Of a stretch of 64,000 nt of DNA, positions 51,756 to 63,990 are shown in pieces. Source of the stretch: Quillaja saponaria (lineage: Eukaryota; Streptophyta; Magnoliopsida; Fabales; Quillajaceae). The translations under genes and the position numbers were made by a program. Numbering within the stretch: the stretch's first letter is position 1; the number at the start of each line of letters is the position of its first letter. The notes under the pieces were generated by a model, which was given only the letters and a program-made list of their open reading frames with translations, had not been told where the DNA came from and searched no databases. The stretch lies in NCBI GenBank assembly GCA_029379385.1, contig CM055618.1:13402134-13466133 (forward strand). The letters are read 5' to 3'.

Positions 51756-51905
51756 CTTGTTTCAAACTATTTATTAATCATTTAACAATACTTAATTTGT
51801 TATTGAAAACAAATTTTAAAAACTTAAATACTTGTTTTAAACTATTTTAAAACCGTTTAAAAATACTTAATTTGTTATTTAAAAAATATATTTGAAAACA
51901 CTAAA
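51756..51905. repeat. 75-bp imperfect tandem duplication
   Basis: CTTGTTTYAAACTATTT starts each unit (51756 and 51831), and both contain ATACTTAATTTGTTATT. Non-coding, AT-rich, no known element. Confidence 0.75.
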
Positions 51906-54211
51906 TCTTAAAATGAAAATTAAGTGTTTACAAAGCATAATTCGTTATAACCTAGATATATATCTTGATCTCAATTTAAGTGACCTAATTAAACAGTCCC
52001 ATATGCTAAGTAAAATCTTCGCATCAAACATCTTACAACTTAATTTCTAATTAAAACCCAAGCTCTTCCACTAAAAAAATTGACAAAAACACATTATTAA
52101 ATTTGTTGTCCATCAGTTTGAATGGGTCAGTCTTTTCCTTAAATATTTTTCTAAAAATAAAAAAAGATGTCCCCTTCTAATTCTATATATGCATTCAGAA
52201 AAGTAGAAAAAATAAAATAAAATTATCATGCACTTGCAATTAAGCACTTGTATCATATTCATATCTCAAAATTAGATAGAAAATGAAGCATATATTTAAG
52301 ATTGTAGAACTGGATGCTTTACTGTTTGAAAAAAGATATGGAATTGGTGCTTCACATTGGAGAATATATCTTTAACTTAATGCTTCAGTTGGATTGTAGG
52401 TCTGCCATTATTGTTATATCCTGACTTTTTTGTTGGAGTAGCTTGGCTTGTTAGTCTGGAATCATGTACTAATGTTTAGGTCATAAAGATTATGAATATA
52501 AATTCCTCTTTGTATTTCTTTTGCTAAGTGTTTTTTTAATCTTCAGAATAATTTGTTGTTGGGGGTCCAAAATCCATAATATGATGGGCCACAGTGTTTG
52601 TAAGAAAGTCATGTAGTAGTGGACCATTTAACAGCTTTCAATATTTCACAAGGCTATAAAACTGCATGCCTTAAAACGTCAGATAGAGCTAAATTGCATA
52701 TCAATTCTCCAACCTGATTGCAGCTGGCAACCTGTCACATTTCACCTGTCACATTAATTGATTATATTTGATTTGTTTGCTCGTATCTATCTTTTTTATC
52801 TGAAAGGATAAGGAGGATTAATTCAAAATTAACAAGCTTTCTTAATAGAGAAAAGCATATACCAAATATATGTAGTTATGATGTATGGATTGATGCGTAA
52901 CAAATTAATTATATCGAAATTTACAGATATTGGTCTGGATTATATAAGCTGATTTGTAGAATTTTATTTTTTGGAAACATGTCAAGTTTTAACGCTTAAC
53001 TTGTTATTTAAGTAATCACTGTTTTAGATTATTGGTTTGTATGTGTTCTAGCTAATTTAAGCTAACTAACTTGGCATTGAAAGTTTTGCCCATTATCATC
53101 ATGTAAGAGCTTGGTAGCTCATCAGCTACACAGAAGTCCTTAAATGTCATTGATAATAGTATTCATGCCTAACAGTTGGAAAGGGGATCAAGTTTCTTTA
53201 GCTTAATTCACAATCCACTCATAGAGTATGACACTTATTTCTTTTGGAATGGAAAAAAATTCAAACAACTATTAATTAAGTAGAATGTCAATGACTTCTT
53301 CTGCAGCTTAAATTGCAGTAATGGAACATATATGTATGGGATTAATCCCAAATAGACAGTGGATTCAATTGTGAATCGATTCAACACATACAAAATTAGA
53401 TTAAATCCAATCCAAAGTTTATATATTACAATTTTTGCTTGAAGTTTTATTTGATTGATTGATCCAAACTCAATATGCTGATCTTAAAACAATTTAATTC
53501 AGTCGAAATTAGTTAGATATACCATGAGTATTCGCTTAGCTGTATAAAAAATTTAATAATGATTCAACAAATCAAATTGTCACCTAATGCCAAAGAATTA
53601 AAAAGAAAAATTCAATGAAAATCATGGATGCCAATTAGTAGAGATCACGATCACAGTGCCATGGGTGTTGTACATCATTAGAATCTTGCATCAGCATACA
53701 AGTACTAGAAAGCATAAAACTTTAATTTCTTGAGGTTCCAAAGAGGAAGCTTTGTGGTCGGAAATGACACAAATAACGCTGCAAGCATTACAACCACAAA
53801 ATATTGGGCTGTAATTGAATTTCCAATTTAGGAAATATATCACATGTTATGCTACATTGTGATTAATACTTGATGTAATAGTGCAATTTCCACACAGGTT
53901 ATGTATTTAGCACATGTCATTGAACAGAAAATCAACCCAATTTTGCCACGTGCCCAAATCGCAAGTGATGATTGTAACTTGTAAGTGTACCATGTGATGA
54001 AATATGTTATCTGCACTGAGTTTAATTTTATGGAAGTGTAATATAAAGCAAGAAACAAACTAGGCTTTCTAGTGAATATATATGCCTAATTAAATTTGAA
54101 ATCCAATATGGCAAAGGAATTTGGCGTGACCTGTGCTTGAATCACATGCCACTTTTCTTTTGAAAAATGGTGCTTCTACATATGCATTTACTAGTGGTAT
54201 CCAATTAGGCA

Positions 54212-54231
54212 AGCTAGCTAGCTAGCTAGCT
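54212..54231. repeat. (GCTA)n microsatellite
   Basis: Five near-perfect GCTA units. Confidence 0.9.
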
Positions 54232-56361
54232 CAATACACATATAGACCCACTAATTAGTTGAGAAAGTTGAAAAATGCTTACCATCTTTATGAAGGGTAG
54301 GCTGAAAAGTAATTGCAGGTTTGCTATATTTTGCTATCTGTGAGATTGAGAAGTTTTTTGGGTTTGTTTTATTATCGTTAGTTTTACAAGGCCAGTTCAT
54401 GTGTGTGTCACTGTAAGCATTGCCAGTGTAGTAGGCAATATCTTTTGTTACTTGTTTTCTTATGGGTAAGATATTGCTAACTGATAAGGTCTATTTCAAG
54501 TTTAGAAACGTGAACATTGTGTTTGAATAGAAAAGTAGGACAATATATGTTTACTATATGGTTACGCTGTTGATAGAAGATAAGATATTTTTCAAGTCTT
54601 AAGGTTTTTTTAATTATTCATATATAAAATAAAATATACAAGAACAAAATTTGTCAGATATTTATTGATTATTGATAGTGAGAATCGACTGGCCTGAAAT
54701 CTCTTAGTCCCAATCCTGATTGAAAATTCATTATACATATTTTTCTTTTTCTTTTGCTTGTATGAATGATGATTTCCCTACTAATTTAAGTGAAAGTATA
54801 GATAAACAAGGGTTTAATTGGAATAGACCTCACGGACTTTGTTGTCTCTATTAAGCAACTCACCTAGAGCATTTGGCGCTAAACATGTTTAACAAACACG
54901 TTACTACATGCAACTAAAAGATGCTAAAACAGGAAAGAAAAGCATGCATAACTTTGAGAAAATATTGACAAATAAAATCTCATTAATTATTAAATGATAA
55001 GACTGCACTAATTAAATCACGAATTCTCTTATTTTATTGACTGCAATCCTCCACTTGACATTCCTTACAAATCCAATTATTCACTCCAAAAGTAGCATCT
55101 TATTTTGAAATTAGATAGCTTTATTCAAATTATTGGTTAATTATGTTTCTTGTAGTTGGGTAAGGCAACATAATTAAACAATGTATCATTAGTCATTATC
55201 ATTATTATGGCAAAAATTGAACCTAAAAGATATGTCATTCTAAAGTTTTCATTTGTATTTGGAAAGTGATACATAAAGGAACAATTTCGTTACATACATT
55301 TATTATTTTAAGTGACATTATTGTGTACGAGAGTATGGAAAATTTACCTCTATAAATCAAGATGTTATGTATACACCTATAACTTTGGTTGTGTTGTAAG
55401 CAACACTCTAGTTCATGTACATAATATTGCCTAATTACTTTTATAAAATCTTCTCCAACAATTTTTTAATTAAGTATAGGAATATTTTTTTCCTTCATAA
55501 TTTGATTTAATTTAATGGGGCCTTGAATTATTGAGAAGGGACATAATGGGTTCAACACCCTTCAAATCGAGCTCATACTAGATTTGAAAAAGAAAAAAAA
55601 GTGTTAAACTATAATAATAATAATAGATAACTCAAAAATCAAAATATATTTATGTAGGTGGACAAGCCTAGTGTCAATGTCAAACAACATCCATGCTGGA
55701 CCAGTTAATTGTGGGCCTCTTATGTAATAGTATCTCAAATCTAAATTCCACTTTTTAAATTGACCTAAAATATTATTCCTTTAATCAAATCTATAACCAT
55801 CATTATTAAGAATTTTTACAATTAGTTGACCTCAAAATCCAAATCAAAACAATCATTAATTATCCAAAACCCTTTTACTAAATCATCTGTTAATCAATCA
55901 AATTCCAAAACCCCACACACCCTTCCCTTTGCTTTATTATCGTTGTTTGTAGTTTGTACATTGTATTTGTACTTGACCTGACCCCACCCATAGACGTGTC
56001 ACCATCTAAATGACCAGAATTGTCGTTGACTGGTCTTGTATTTGAATCGGACGGTTGGAAATTAAGGTAGACCCTACGAGAAAACCTTTCAATGGAAGTG
56101 ACTTAGTTTGCTACTACCGAGGTCTCTGTCTCTAAAACAGTGTTGAGTGGTGGTGGAAAGAGAAATATAACAGAGCGTACCAACCTCCACTGTCCAAGGA
56201 GAAGACACAAATACAGTAACACAGACGAAAATAGCTTGAGCTTCTTCTCACTCTTAGCTAGCTTTTGTGAAATCTTTTCAAAGCTACTTAAAACGCACTT
56301 CTTTTTCTGTTATTCTTTAACTGCTTGTAGAGCTAACTGCGTTTTGAGCTCATTGATTTCG

Positions 56362-56376
56362 ATGCCAGATTTTTGA
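56362..56376 (+). promoter_or_regulatory. Minimal uORF in the bHLH leader
   Basis: ATG-CCA-GAT-TTT-TGA, four codons, lies 63 nt upstream of the main start at 56439, inside the presumed 5' UTR. It could lower translation of the main frame. Position is clear, function is inference. Confidence 0.4.
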
Positions 56377-56438
56377 AGTTTGAATCCGGGTTTGGAGTTT
56401 TTTAACGGATTGGTTTTGGTTTTGGTTTTGTGGTGGGG

Positions 56439-59122
56439 ATGGATCCGGCTGCTATGATGACTGATGGTTCGTTTTCGAATGGGAATGGGAGTGCGACGTC
56501 GTTTAACTTTGCGGAGATCTGGCAGTTACCGATGAATGGCGGTGGGGGTGTTGGGGAATCTGGAGTTGGATTGGGACTGAGGAGGCCACAGTTCGGGCAT
56601 AATTTGGGGCATTTTGACGATTTTATGGGTTTGAATCGGGATGTTTCGGGTAATGATCCGATGAATTTGGAGCAGAGGGAGGAACATGGTGTTGCCAAGA
56701 AGAGACGTGGTTCGGAGGAGGACGCAGCAAAGGGCGTCTCGACCAGCAATGGTGGCAATGGCTTGGTATTCTATCTTTCATTCAACTCAATGTTCTCCTC
56801 TAGTATTTTCATATTTTAGTGCAAGTTTACTTTCTTTTCTGGAAAAAAAATTATTTAGGAATTGAAATGAATCATAACTGACTTGAATGAGATTGAGTAA
56901 ATCTAGTTAACGAAACTTGTAGTGTATGGGTAATTGGCATTATAATTTGAAGTCTTTGAATTTGAATTTAACTAAATCATGTTTGTTTAATTGAAACCTC
57001 CTTCGTAAATTCTGGCATTCCAGTGGTTCTCATTCTGAAAAAAGCTTCTTTCTTTGATAAAATGGTTGTTGCCATACTGAATTGTGCAGCATGATTGCGG
57101 TGGAAAACTGCTTAAATCATCAGGATGTAGGGATGAGAGTCGTGATGCGAAAAATGAAGCAGAACTCAGTTCCGGAAAGACTGTGGAACAAAATACTCAG
57201 CCACCTCCTGAACCTCCTAAGCAAGATTACATCCATGTTCGAGCGAGAAGGGGGCAAGCTACTGATAGTCACAGTCTAGCAGAAAGAGTAATCTACTTCA
57301 ATTCCCTTAATCTTGTGTTGTTTGAGATACTGCTATATCGGTGATTATGTTGTAATACCAACATACTTATTAAGATAATAGGACTTTAGATTCAACCACA
57401 TATATTGTAGTCTGTAGATATAACATTTTCTTTCTTAATTGTATTACATAGTTGTCATTTTCATAAAAATATATTGGGTGTCAAAATAATGGATGGTTTG
57501 CATCTAGAGTTGTTAATTGAGTTGTTGTGACTAATATTATCTTGTGAACAGGCTAGACGGGAAAAGATTAGTGAGAGGATGAAGATTCTCCAGGATTTGG
57601 TCCCTGGTTGTAACAAGGTATGGTTTTAGTATTTCTTGAGTTACTTTCTGCTTTCTGCAAGTTAAAATCAAGTTTTTTATACGTGATGCACTGAAAGATG
57701 ATAAAATTCATCCTTATCAGTGTACTTGCATAAAGAATAACTTTCTGCAAGTGTAAAATCAAGTTTGTTATACGTGATGCACAGAAAAATAATAAAAGTC
57801 ATCCTCATCAGTGTACTACCATAAAGAATAAACTGACCTTGTCCGTGGCATAGTTAGAATGAAATCCTTCATTCTTCATCATAGTTGTTGAGTTCTACTA
57901 CATGTTCTACATATTCTAGGAAAAAAGAATAATTAGAGACACTTTCTTGGAGTCAGGTTATTGGGAAAGCGTTGGTTCTTGATGAAATAATCAATTACAT
58001 CCAATCTCTACAGCGTCAGGTTGAGGTATGAAACCCGTTTCTTTTTATCTATTTTGAAAGCTGATAATTTTTTATTGCCTCTGTAAACTTGAACTAATTA
58101 GCAACGTATCTGGATGTCACAGTTCCTGTCGATGAAGCTTGAAGCAGTAAATTCAAGAATGACTCCTGGAATTGATGTGTTTCCTTCTAAAGATGTGAGT
58201 TCTAAACAACATCCGTAACTCTGGAGTTTATTAATCCTCTATTTGACCCAATTAGTCAGAAATTTTAGTTCAAGGTGATTCATCATTGTTTTCTTTAAAT
58301 AAAAGATACCCCCTTTTTGAGTGTAATTGTGCATGTTAGAATTAGGAAATCTATCATGGTTGAACTCTCTTTTTCTAGACTCTTAATGTGTCATACACGT
58401 ATCCTGTTCAGTAACCTTGTTTATATTTTACCTACCAAAAAATATAAAAAAATCATCTGTTTGATGAAAACATTTGTTGAGAATTGATAACCTAAAGGAA
58501 GAAGAATGAATGACCAAAGTGCTTTAATAGCTTATGATAGGTGAGTTTATTGGAAAATTCTACTTTCGAATAAACAGGTAAACAAATACATGCTAGGTTG
58601 AGGCTTGTTAGGGATTGTGGACATCATTATATATGTTCTTTCTAACTTTGTGTCGCACGGGGCCTAAAGTTTAGAAAATTTCTGATATTTGGTTTCATCC
58701 AGAATGGTGACGTTAGAGAAGGTTAGTCTACCAATAATGTGTTCTTTCTTTCCATTCAATAAATAATTCGACACAGAAGAGTAGACATTGCATCACAATT
58801 CACCTGTACATTTTAAATCCTTGATGGATTAAATTACTGTTTTATGAATACAAGATATTGCTTCTGGGTTTTCTGAAGCGCATTGGGCTGATCTAAAATA
58901 AAAGATACAGAAAAGTTGTTACTGAAGATAATTTATTCCTCCATTTCATAAAAAAAAAATCAAATCTTTTAACAAAATCAACTTTTGTTTCAGTTTGGTC
59001 AACAAACCTTTGATACTACTAGCATTGGATTTGGTTCACAAGCCACAAGAGATTACAGGCGCGGTTCATCACCAGAGTGGCTGCATATGCAAATTGGTGG
59101 TGGTTTTGAAAGAACAACATAG
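56439..59122 (+). CDS. BPE: bHLH transcription factor, BIG PETAL (BPE)-like
   Basis: A nuclear regulator; in Arabidopsis BPE restrains petal cell expansion. Six exons: 56439-56765, 57090-57287, 57552-57617, 57957-58025, 58123-58194 and 58994-59122, all GT-AG and phase 0, giving 286 residues. The start [18 protein letters not shown] suits the family; the GTG at 56430 is not used. The bHLH domain spans about 168-225: the basic region has His170, Glu174 and Arg178, the H-E-R set that binds G-box/E-box CACGTG-type sites. The loop contains [15 protein letters not shown] and helix 2 [29 protein letters not shown] before it is a likely nuclear signal. The last intron (799 nt) is the position where Arabidopsis BPE is alternatively spliced (recalled). 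Polyadenylation-type AATAAA near 59492. Confidence 0.92.
57652..57832. repeat. 90-bp tandem duplication inside bHLH intron 3
   Basis: Units starting at 57652 and 57742 share TTTCTGCAAG, ATACGTGATGCAC, CATCCT.ATCAGTGTAC and ATAAAGAATAA blocks in the same order. It lies wholly within the intron 57618-57956. Confidence 0.88.
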
Positions 59123-60496
59123 CCTCATCACTCTGTAATAACCATGTTAGAGGCGATATTCCCTCGTTCAGTGGCTGTCAGAAAACATACTCATGGTGTT
59201 AATCAAAAGGATACCTCATTTACCATTTTCTACATTCCATGGAGCTGGTACTGCTATTACTAGTGTCTCATTATCTCCGTTTGTTTAGTGTGTTGGAAAA
59301 TGATTTCATTTACTCAAATATATAGCATAGTAGTAGAATACAAGTTCCTCCAAGGTCCAAGATAGTACTGCATACATAGTTCCTTGAAAAAGTATTGTTC
59401 TTGTAAAAGAAAGCTGCTTGTCCTGCATATGTAGGTCTCACATGTTATGTAATATTGTTTCAAAATTAAGTTTGTTTCTGAAGCTATGCTGAATAAATTG
59501 AACAATGGGCAACATTCTTATTGAGTTCGTATAGGTTTTTTGACGCGGTTATTGAAATAGTTTTTCTGGCTCCAATATAAAAAATAAAAAAAATATAAAT
59601 AAATAACTGCCGAACTCAACTAATAAAAACTAAAATATCTCCTTAGTTTGCTATCTCATATCTTAAGTGAAAAAGTTTACCAAAAAAATTGTTAAGGCAT
59701 ATTTGTACATCATCATAAGATTTATAATATTTTGGGTATATATTTAATTGTGGATGGAAAGAGACTTAACTAAATGGGAATTATTTAAAACTTGTGTATA
59801 AAATATTAAGATTGCGATACTTGTACTGGGTCTATATGTATTGTATGGGAAAAAAATTGGTTACTGATAGTTCCATATTCATTTAGTCAAGTAGTCAATT
59901 ATTAAAGTTTATATATAATATATTCAAAAATATTTTATTTTTATTTAACTTAAACGCAACTCAGATTAAAAATAAATAATTATTTTTTGCAACTTAGTCA
60001 ACCCATTCAATTTATTGGAGTTTTACATATTATAATAGTGTAGATACAGTAGGTTACTTTCAAGGCAATAATGTATTTTTATACAACTATCAAATAATAT
60101 ATAATATTACAAGATGATAATTTGATACTGTCTACTCATCTTGACACACAATACATCAATCAAACTCATACGGAGCCTTGTGTGGCTATCCATCAAACAC
60201 CTTTATGAGTCATAATCCATATATCTTCTGACTTAGCAAGAACAGAAAAACGAAAAAAAAAACTTTGTAGCTAGAGAATCTTTCAAGCTTTAACAGCTTA
60301 TAGAGTAGTAGAACTTTCAAGGCTATTTCTCCCAAAAAGTAAGGAATCCACTACCTTCTCAGCTGGATCTGTGGCTGTTTCTACGCTGATGTGCCAGTCC
60401 CAGGAATCTTTGGCGACGCTCAGTTTAGAAATCAATTTCAATTGAATTCTGTGGAACCTTGAACAATTTACTGTAAGAAATACAGAAGCTTGAACA
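59123..60496. other. Intergenic: bHLH 3' flank and promoter of the TIR-NBS relic
   Basis: 3' UTR of the bHLH gene to about 59520, then AT-rich DNA. From about 60195 the sequence is the promoter/leader module that recurs at the right end of the window (separate entry). Confidence 0.55.
60195..60480 (+). repeat. TIR-NBS promoter/leader module, copy 1
   Basis: Ordered blocks: CATAATCCATATATCTTCTG, GAGAATCTTTCAAGCTTT, CCCAAAAAGTAAGGAATCCA, CTGTGGCTGTTTCTACGCTG and GACGCTCAG ... CAATTGAATTCTGT. The same blocks recur twice at 63560-63990. It directly precedes the decayed TIR-NBS gene, so it is probably that gene's promoter and 5' UTR. Confidence 0.8.
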
Positions 60497-60536
60497 GGGA
60501 TTCGTAATGTTGGCTAGGGATTCGTAATGTTGGCTA
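60497..60536 (+). repeat. Perfect 20-bp tandem duplication at the TIR-NBS start
   Basis: Two abutting identical units (GGGATTCG then TAATGTTGGCTA), each containing an ATG (60507 and 60527). The first ATG now meets TAA five codons later. Confidence 0.95.
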
Positions 60537-62247
60537 CCCACGACGTCGTTCATCAACTCCGGTAGCTTTCAGGCTCCGGTGGGATGTGTTCCTTAGCTTT
60601 CGCGGAACAGATACCCGTGACTCCTTCACTAAAAACCTCTACGACTCTCTTCTGTTACATGGCGTCCGTGTTTTTCGCGACGACGGCGGATTACTTAATG
60701 TTTACTCGAAGCAATTGATGACTCCGCCGCTTCCATTGTCATATTCTCACCTAATTATGCTTCCTCCCATTGGTGTCTTGAAGAGCTTGCTAAGATTTTG
60801 GATTGCGGGAGACTGATTATTCCCGTTTTCTATGGGGTCGACCCGTCGGATGTCCGAAAACAAAAGGTCCTTTTGAAAAAGCTTTTACAATTCTTACAAC
60901 CCAAAAAGACAGGTTTGAGGAGGAAAAGGTTTTGAGGTGGAGAGAAGCCATGCACAAAGTGGGTGGACTCGATGGTTTGGTTTTCAATAACGACAACAGG
61001 TTTATTTGTTTATTTAACTTATGTGTTCTGTTTTTAGTTAGTCCCTGTTTGTTTCCTGATTAATTTCTGGTTAATTTATTGACAGTGAAGATGCTAATTA
61101 TCTGATTCAGAGTCTGGTCCAAGATATTTTAAAAGAATTGAGTAACACTCCAGTGTACGTGGCTGAGTTTACAGTTGGACTTGAAAATCGTGTTGAAGAG
61201 CTTAAGAAATTGATAGATGTTACTAAATCAAATACATTGAAAATTTTGGGACTTCATGGGATGTGTGGGATTGGGAAGACAACCCTTGCCAAGGCTCTTT
61301 ACAACAAGCTTGTTAATCATTTTCAGCATCGTAGTTTCATTTCAAATGTCAGAGAAAATTCATCAAATGATGATTTAATTTCTCTACAAAAGAAACTTAT
61401 TGGTGATTTGTCTCCTGGCACGGTCATTGCCTCGGAAGATGTCAGTGAATGTGTAGCTGCCAGAAAGAAATAGTTCGTAGGAACCGAGTTCTTGTTGTTT
61501 TGGATGATGTTGATGATGTAAGCCAGGTTAATTTGTTAATTGGGAATAGAGAGTGGTTTTGTGAGGGACGCTTGGTAGTTATCACCACTAGAGATAGTTG
61601 AGTTTTACTAGTTGGGAATCAAGTGATCAATGAGTTATATGAGGTCAAGGAGTTGAATCCCTCTGATTCTCTTAAACTATTTAGTTACCATGCTCTTAGA
61701 AGAAAGGAACCTACTGATAAATTTGGATCTGTCAAAACAAATTGTGTTGCTAACAGGAGGATTACCATTGGCTTTGGAAGTATTCGGTTCCTTTTTGTTT
61801 GATAAGAGAACAATAGAGCAATGGAATGATGCTGTTCAGAAATTGAAAATTATTCCTCCGCAGCATTTGCAGGATGTTCTCAAGATAAGTTTTGATGGGT
61901 TGGATGAACAACAGAAATGTGTATTCCTCGACATTTCATGTTTGTTTGTTAACATGGAAATGAAGAGAGAGGATGTGATTGATGTGTTGAGAGGTTGTGG
62001 TATTAGAGCAGAGACAGAAGTATCAATCCTCACAGCAAAATCACTGATTAAGTTGACAAACGACAATACTTTATGGATGCATGATCAAGTAAGAGACATG
62101 GGAAGGCAAATTGTTGAACAAGAAAATCTTTGGGATCCATGTATGCGTAGTAGACTGTGGGGTCGTGATGAAATCATGAATCTATTGGAGGCTAAGAAGG
62201 TAAACTTTTTCATACATGTTTTATTTGCACCAAAGATGTTTGCCTAA
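60527..62247 (+). pseudogene. TIR-NBS(-LRR) disease-resistance gene, decayed and truncated
   Basis: A former intracellular immune receptor. The TIR domain is readable in pieces (RWDVFLSFRGTDTRDSFTKN at 60575-60640, then [20 protein letters not shown] and [12 protein letters not shown] in another frame, then FEKAF in a third). After an intron (donor near 60999, acceptor near 61084) the NBS follows: P-loop GMCGIGKTTLAKAL near 61258 (usual GMGGIGKTT), kinase-2 LVVLDDVDD, RNBS-B LVVITTRD, GLPLALEVFGSF and WMHDQVRDMGRQIV. Lesions: frame breaks near 60700, 60865, 61465 and 61715, and an in-frame TGA at 61599. A donor-like GTAAAC follows LLEAKK near 62199, but no LRR exon is found in the remaining 1.8 kb. 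TIR-NBS-LRR genes At1g27170/At1g27180 occupy the syntenic position (from memory). Confidence 0.88.
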
Positions 62248-63559
62248 ATTACACTTTTTATCATTTAGTTTTCACTAGAATCCACTTTAGTTCTTATAGT
62301 TTAAAAAGTTAAATCCGACTGATTCTAGTGTAAGCTTTGGGGATGAAACTTTTAATTTAGCCAAGATATTTTTATTGATACAGGAGAGTCGGGATTATCT
62401 CACCTAACAACTTCAATTTTTAGGCAAATTGATAGTTTGTTATGATATTAAATGCTTAAAGTGTCCTATATCACGTGATTTTGAGTTTCATTCTCGGTGC
62501 CATTATTGTTATAAATTAATAATTTAACAAAAAAATAAATTTGTGGGGGAGAAGTACTAGAAATTAAAAATAATTTCTGAGCCTCGTAAAGGCCATAGCC
62601 CTAACCTAACAACTGTTATTGGTTCTTTTGCATGCATTCTACTCATCCTTTCTGTAGCTGCTTGTATTCATCTAAGTAAACAAAAAACTGGAACTTATTA
62701 TAATAAAAATTAAAAATAAACATGAAGGAAAAGGAAAGGAGTTCAAGAGTATGTATTCGGACCTAATATTTCATTGCATACATGATACAAGTCCATGAGA
62801 ATTACTGTATTCAACTTAGCTTAGTAGTACTCCTGTATGTATCTAAATCTCATGATATACCAAAAAATATATATATAAATGATCATTCAATGCAGGGAAC
62901 AGGACACATTCAAGGAATTGTCCTAGTCAATCTCAAAGTGCCACTTGGAAAAAAGAAGAAAAAAAGTTTATGTTTGTGAATGCTAAGTTTAAAGGTTTTT
63001 TTTTTTCTAAACAAAAGTTCAAATATTTACTGGTGAGTCTTTGCTCCTATAACATTTAAAATTATATAATATTTTTTCCAAATGATGAAACCCACCTGAA
63101 TTCACTAGTATTTTTTAAGTCTATATAGTAAAATCTTATCTTTTAGTTTGACCAAAAATATATTTTTTCTGAATTTTTATTTTTTTTAATCTAATAATTA
63201 TTTATTTTCTATGTAGGCATATCCAAAAAAAGTAAAATTAACTATCTTGTTTTTTTTATGTTAATCTACAACCTACACACATCATGCTTCTTATTTATTA
63301 GGGTAAAATTTTATTTTTTTTCTTTTAATTTCAAAAAGTAAGTCAGGTGAAAAAAAAAAAAGGAAAAAAAGAATAAAATGAGAAAATATTATACTCTATT
63401 TCGGAGGGGTCCACATCCATGCGCCGCGGTCAAAAGCAGAAAACGAAAAGAAAGGAAACATTGAATAGTAGGACCCACTGGCACCTACCATATTAGTTAA
63501 GGAGCTTGCATTATACAAGCTGGTAACGAGCCTTGCATGGGTCCACGTATCTCCTGTTA
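62248..63559. other. Intergenic after the TIR-NBS relic
   Basis: No LRR coding sequence and no other gene. AT-rich with A- and T-runs (62997, 63350). A GGTCAAAA motif near 63429 contains a W-box core (TTGAC on the other strand), which would suit a defence gene promoter to the right; inference only. Confidence 0.5.
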
Positions 63560-63990
63560 AAACAGGAAAGAAAAAAAAAACAAAAAAAAAATAGAAAATT
63601 TGTAGCGAGAGAATCTTTCAAGCTTTTTGGTTATGGAGTAGTGTAACTTGCAAGGTTATTCCTCTCCCAAAAAGTAAGGAACCCACTATTTTCTTGAACC
63701 ATAATCCACACATATCTTCTGTCTTAGTAAAAACAGAAAAGAAAAAAAAGAAAAAGAAAAGGAAAAGCTTGTAGCTAGAGAATCTTTCAAGCTTTAAGGT
63801 TATGGAGAAGTATAACTTGCAAGGCTATTCCTCTCCCAAAAAGTAAGGAACCCACTACCTTCCCAGCTCGATCTGTGGCTATTTCTACGCTGACGAGCCA
63901 GCCCCAGGTCGAATATTTGAAGACGCTCAGTCTAGAAACCATTTTCAATTGAATTCTGTAGATATTGAGAAATTCACAAAAAGAAACACT
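63560..63990 (+). repeat. TIR-NBS promoter/leader module, copies 2 and 3 in tandem
   Basis: Copy 2 (about 63600-63695) has GAGAATCTTTCAAGCTTT and CCCAAAAAGTAAGGAACCCA. Copy 3 (about 63696-63990) restarts with CATAATCCACACATATCTTC and runs through GAGAATCTTTCAAGCTTT, AAGTAAGGAACCCACTACCT, TTTCTACGCTGACGAGCCAG and CAATTGAATTCTGTAG to the window edge. Copy 3 is the full-length counterpart of 60195-60480. A second TIR-NBS gene is therefore expected to begin just beyond 64000. Confidence 0.8.

Larger units (their letters stand above)
48995..56361. other. Gene-poor 7.4-kb intergenic region
   Basis: Promoter of the coiled-coil gene (48995-49200), then AT-rich DNA with no recognised gene, transposase or RNA gene on either strand. 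Features seen: a 75-bp tandem duplication at 51756-51905, a (GCTA)n run at 54212-54231 and several homopolymer tracts. The last 400 bp are the promoter and leader of the bHLH gene. Confidence 0.55.

Noticed and set aside
52921..52950. AGATATTGGTCTGGATTATAT resembles part of a miR171 star strand (AGATATTGG...)
   Set aside because: No complementary miR171-like arm within about 200 bp on either side, so no hairpin.
55143..55160. TTTCTTGTAGTTGGG as the partner end of the CACTA element
   Set aside because: It lacks the final TG of CACTACAAG..., is 44 kb away and has no sub-terminal similarity.
60803..61063. Separate small gene ending in LFLVSPCLFPD
   Set aside because: It is the third-frame remainder of the TIR domain running into the intron of the decayed TIR-NBS gene.
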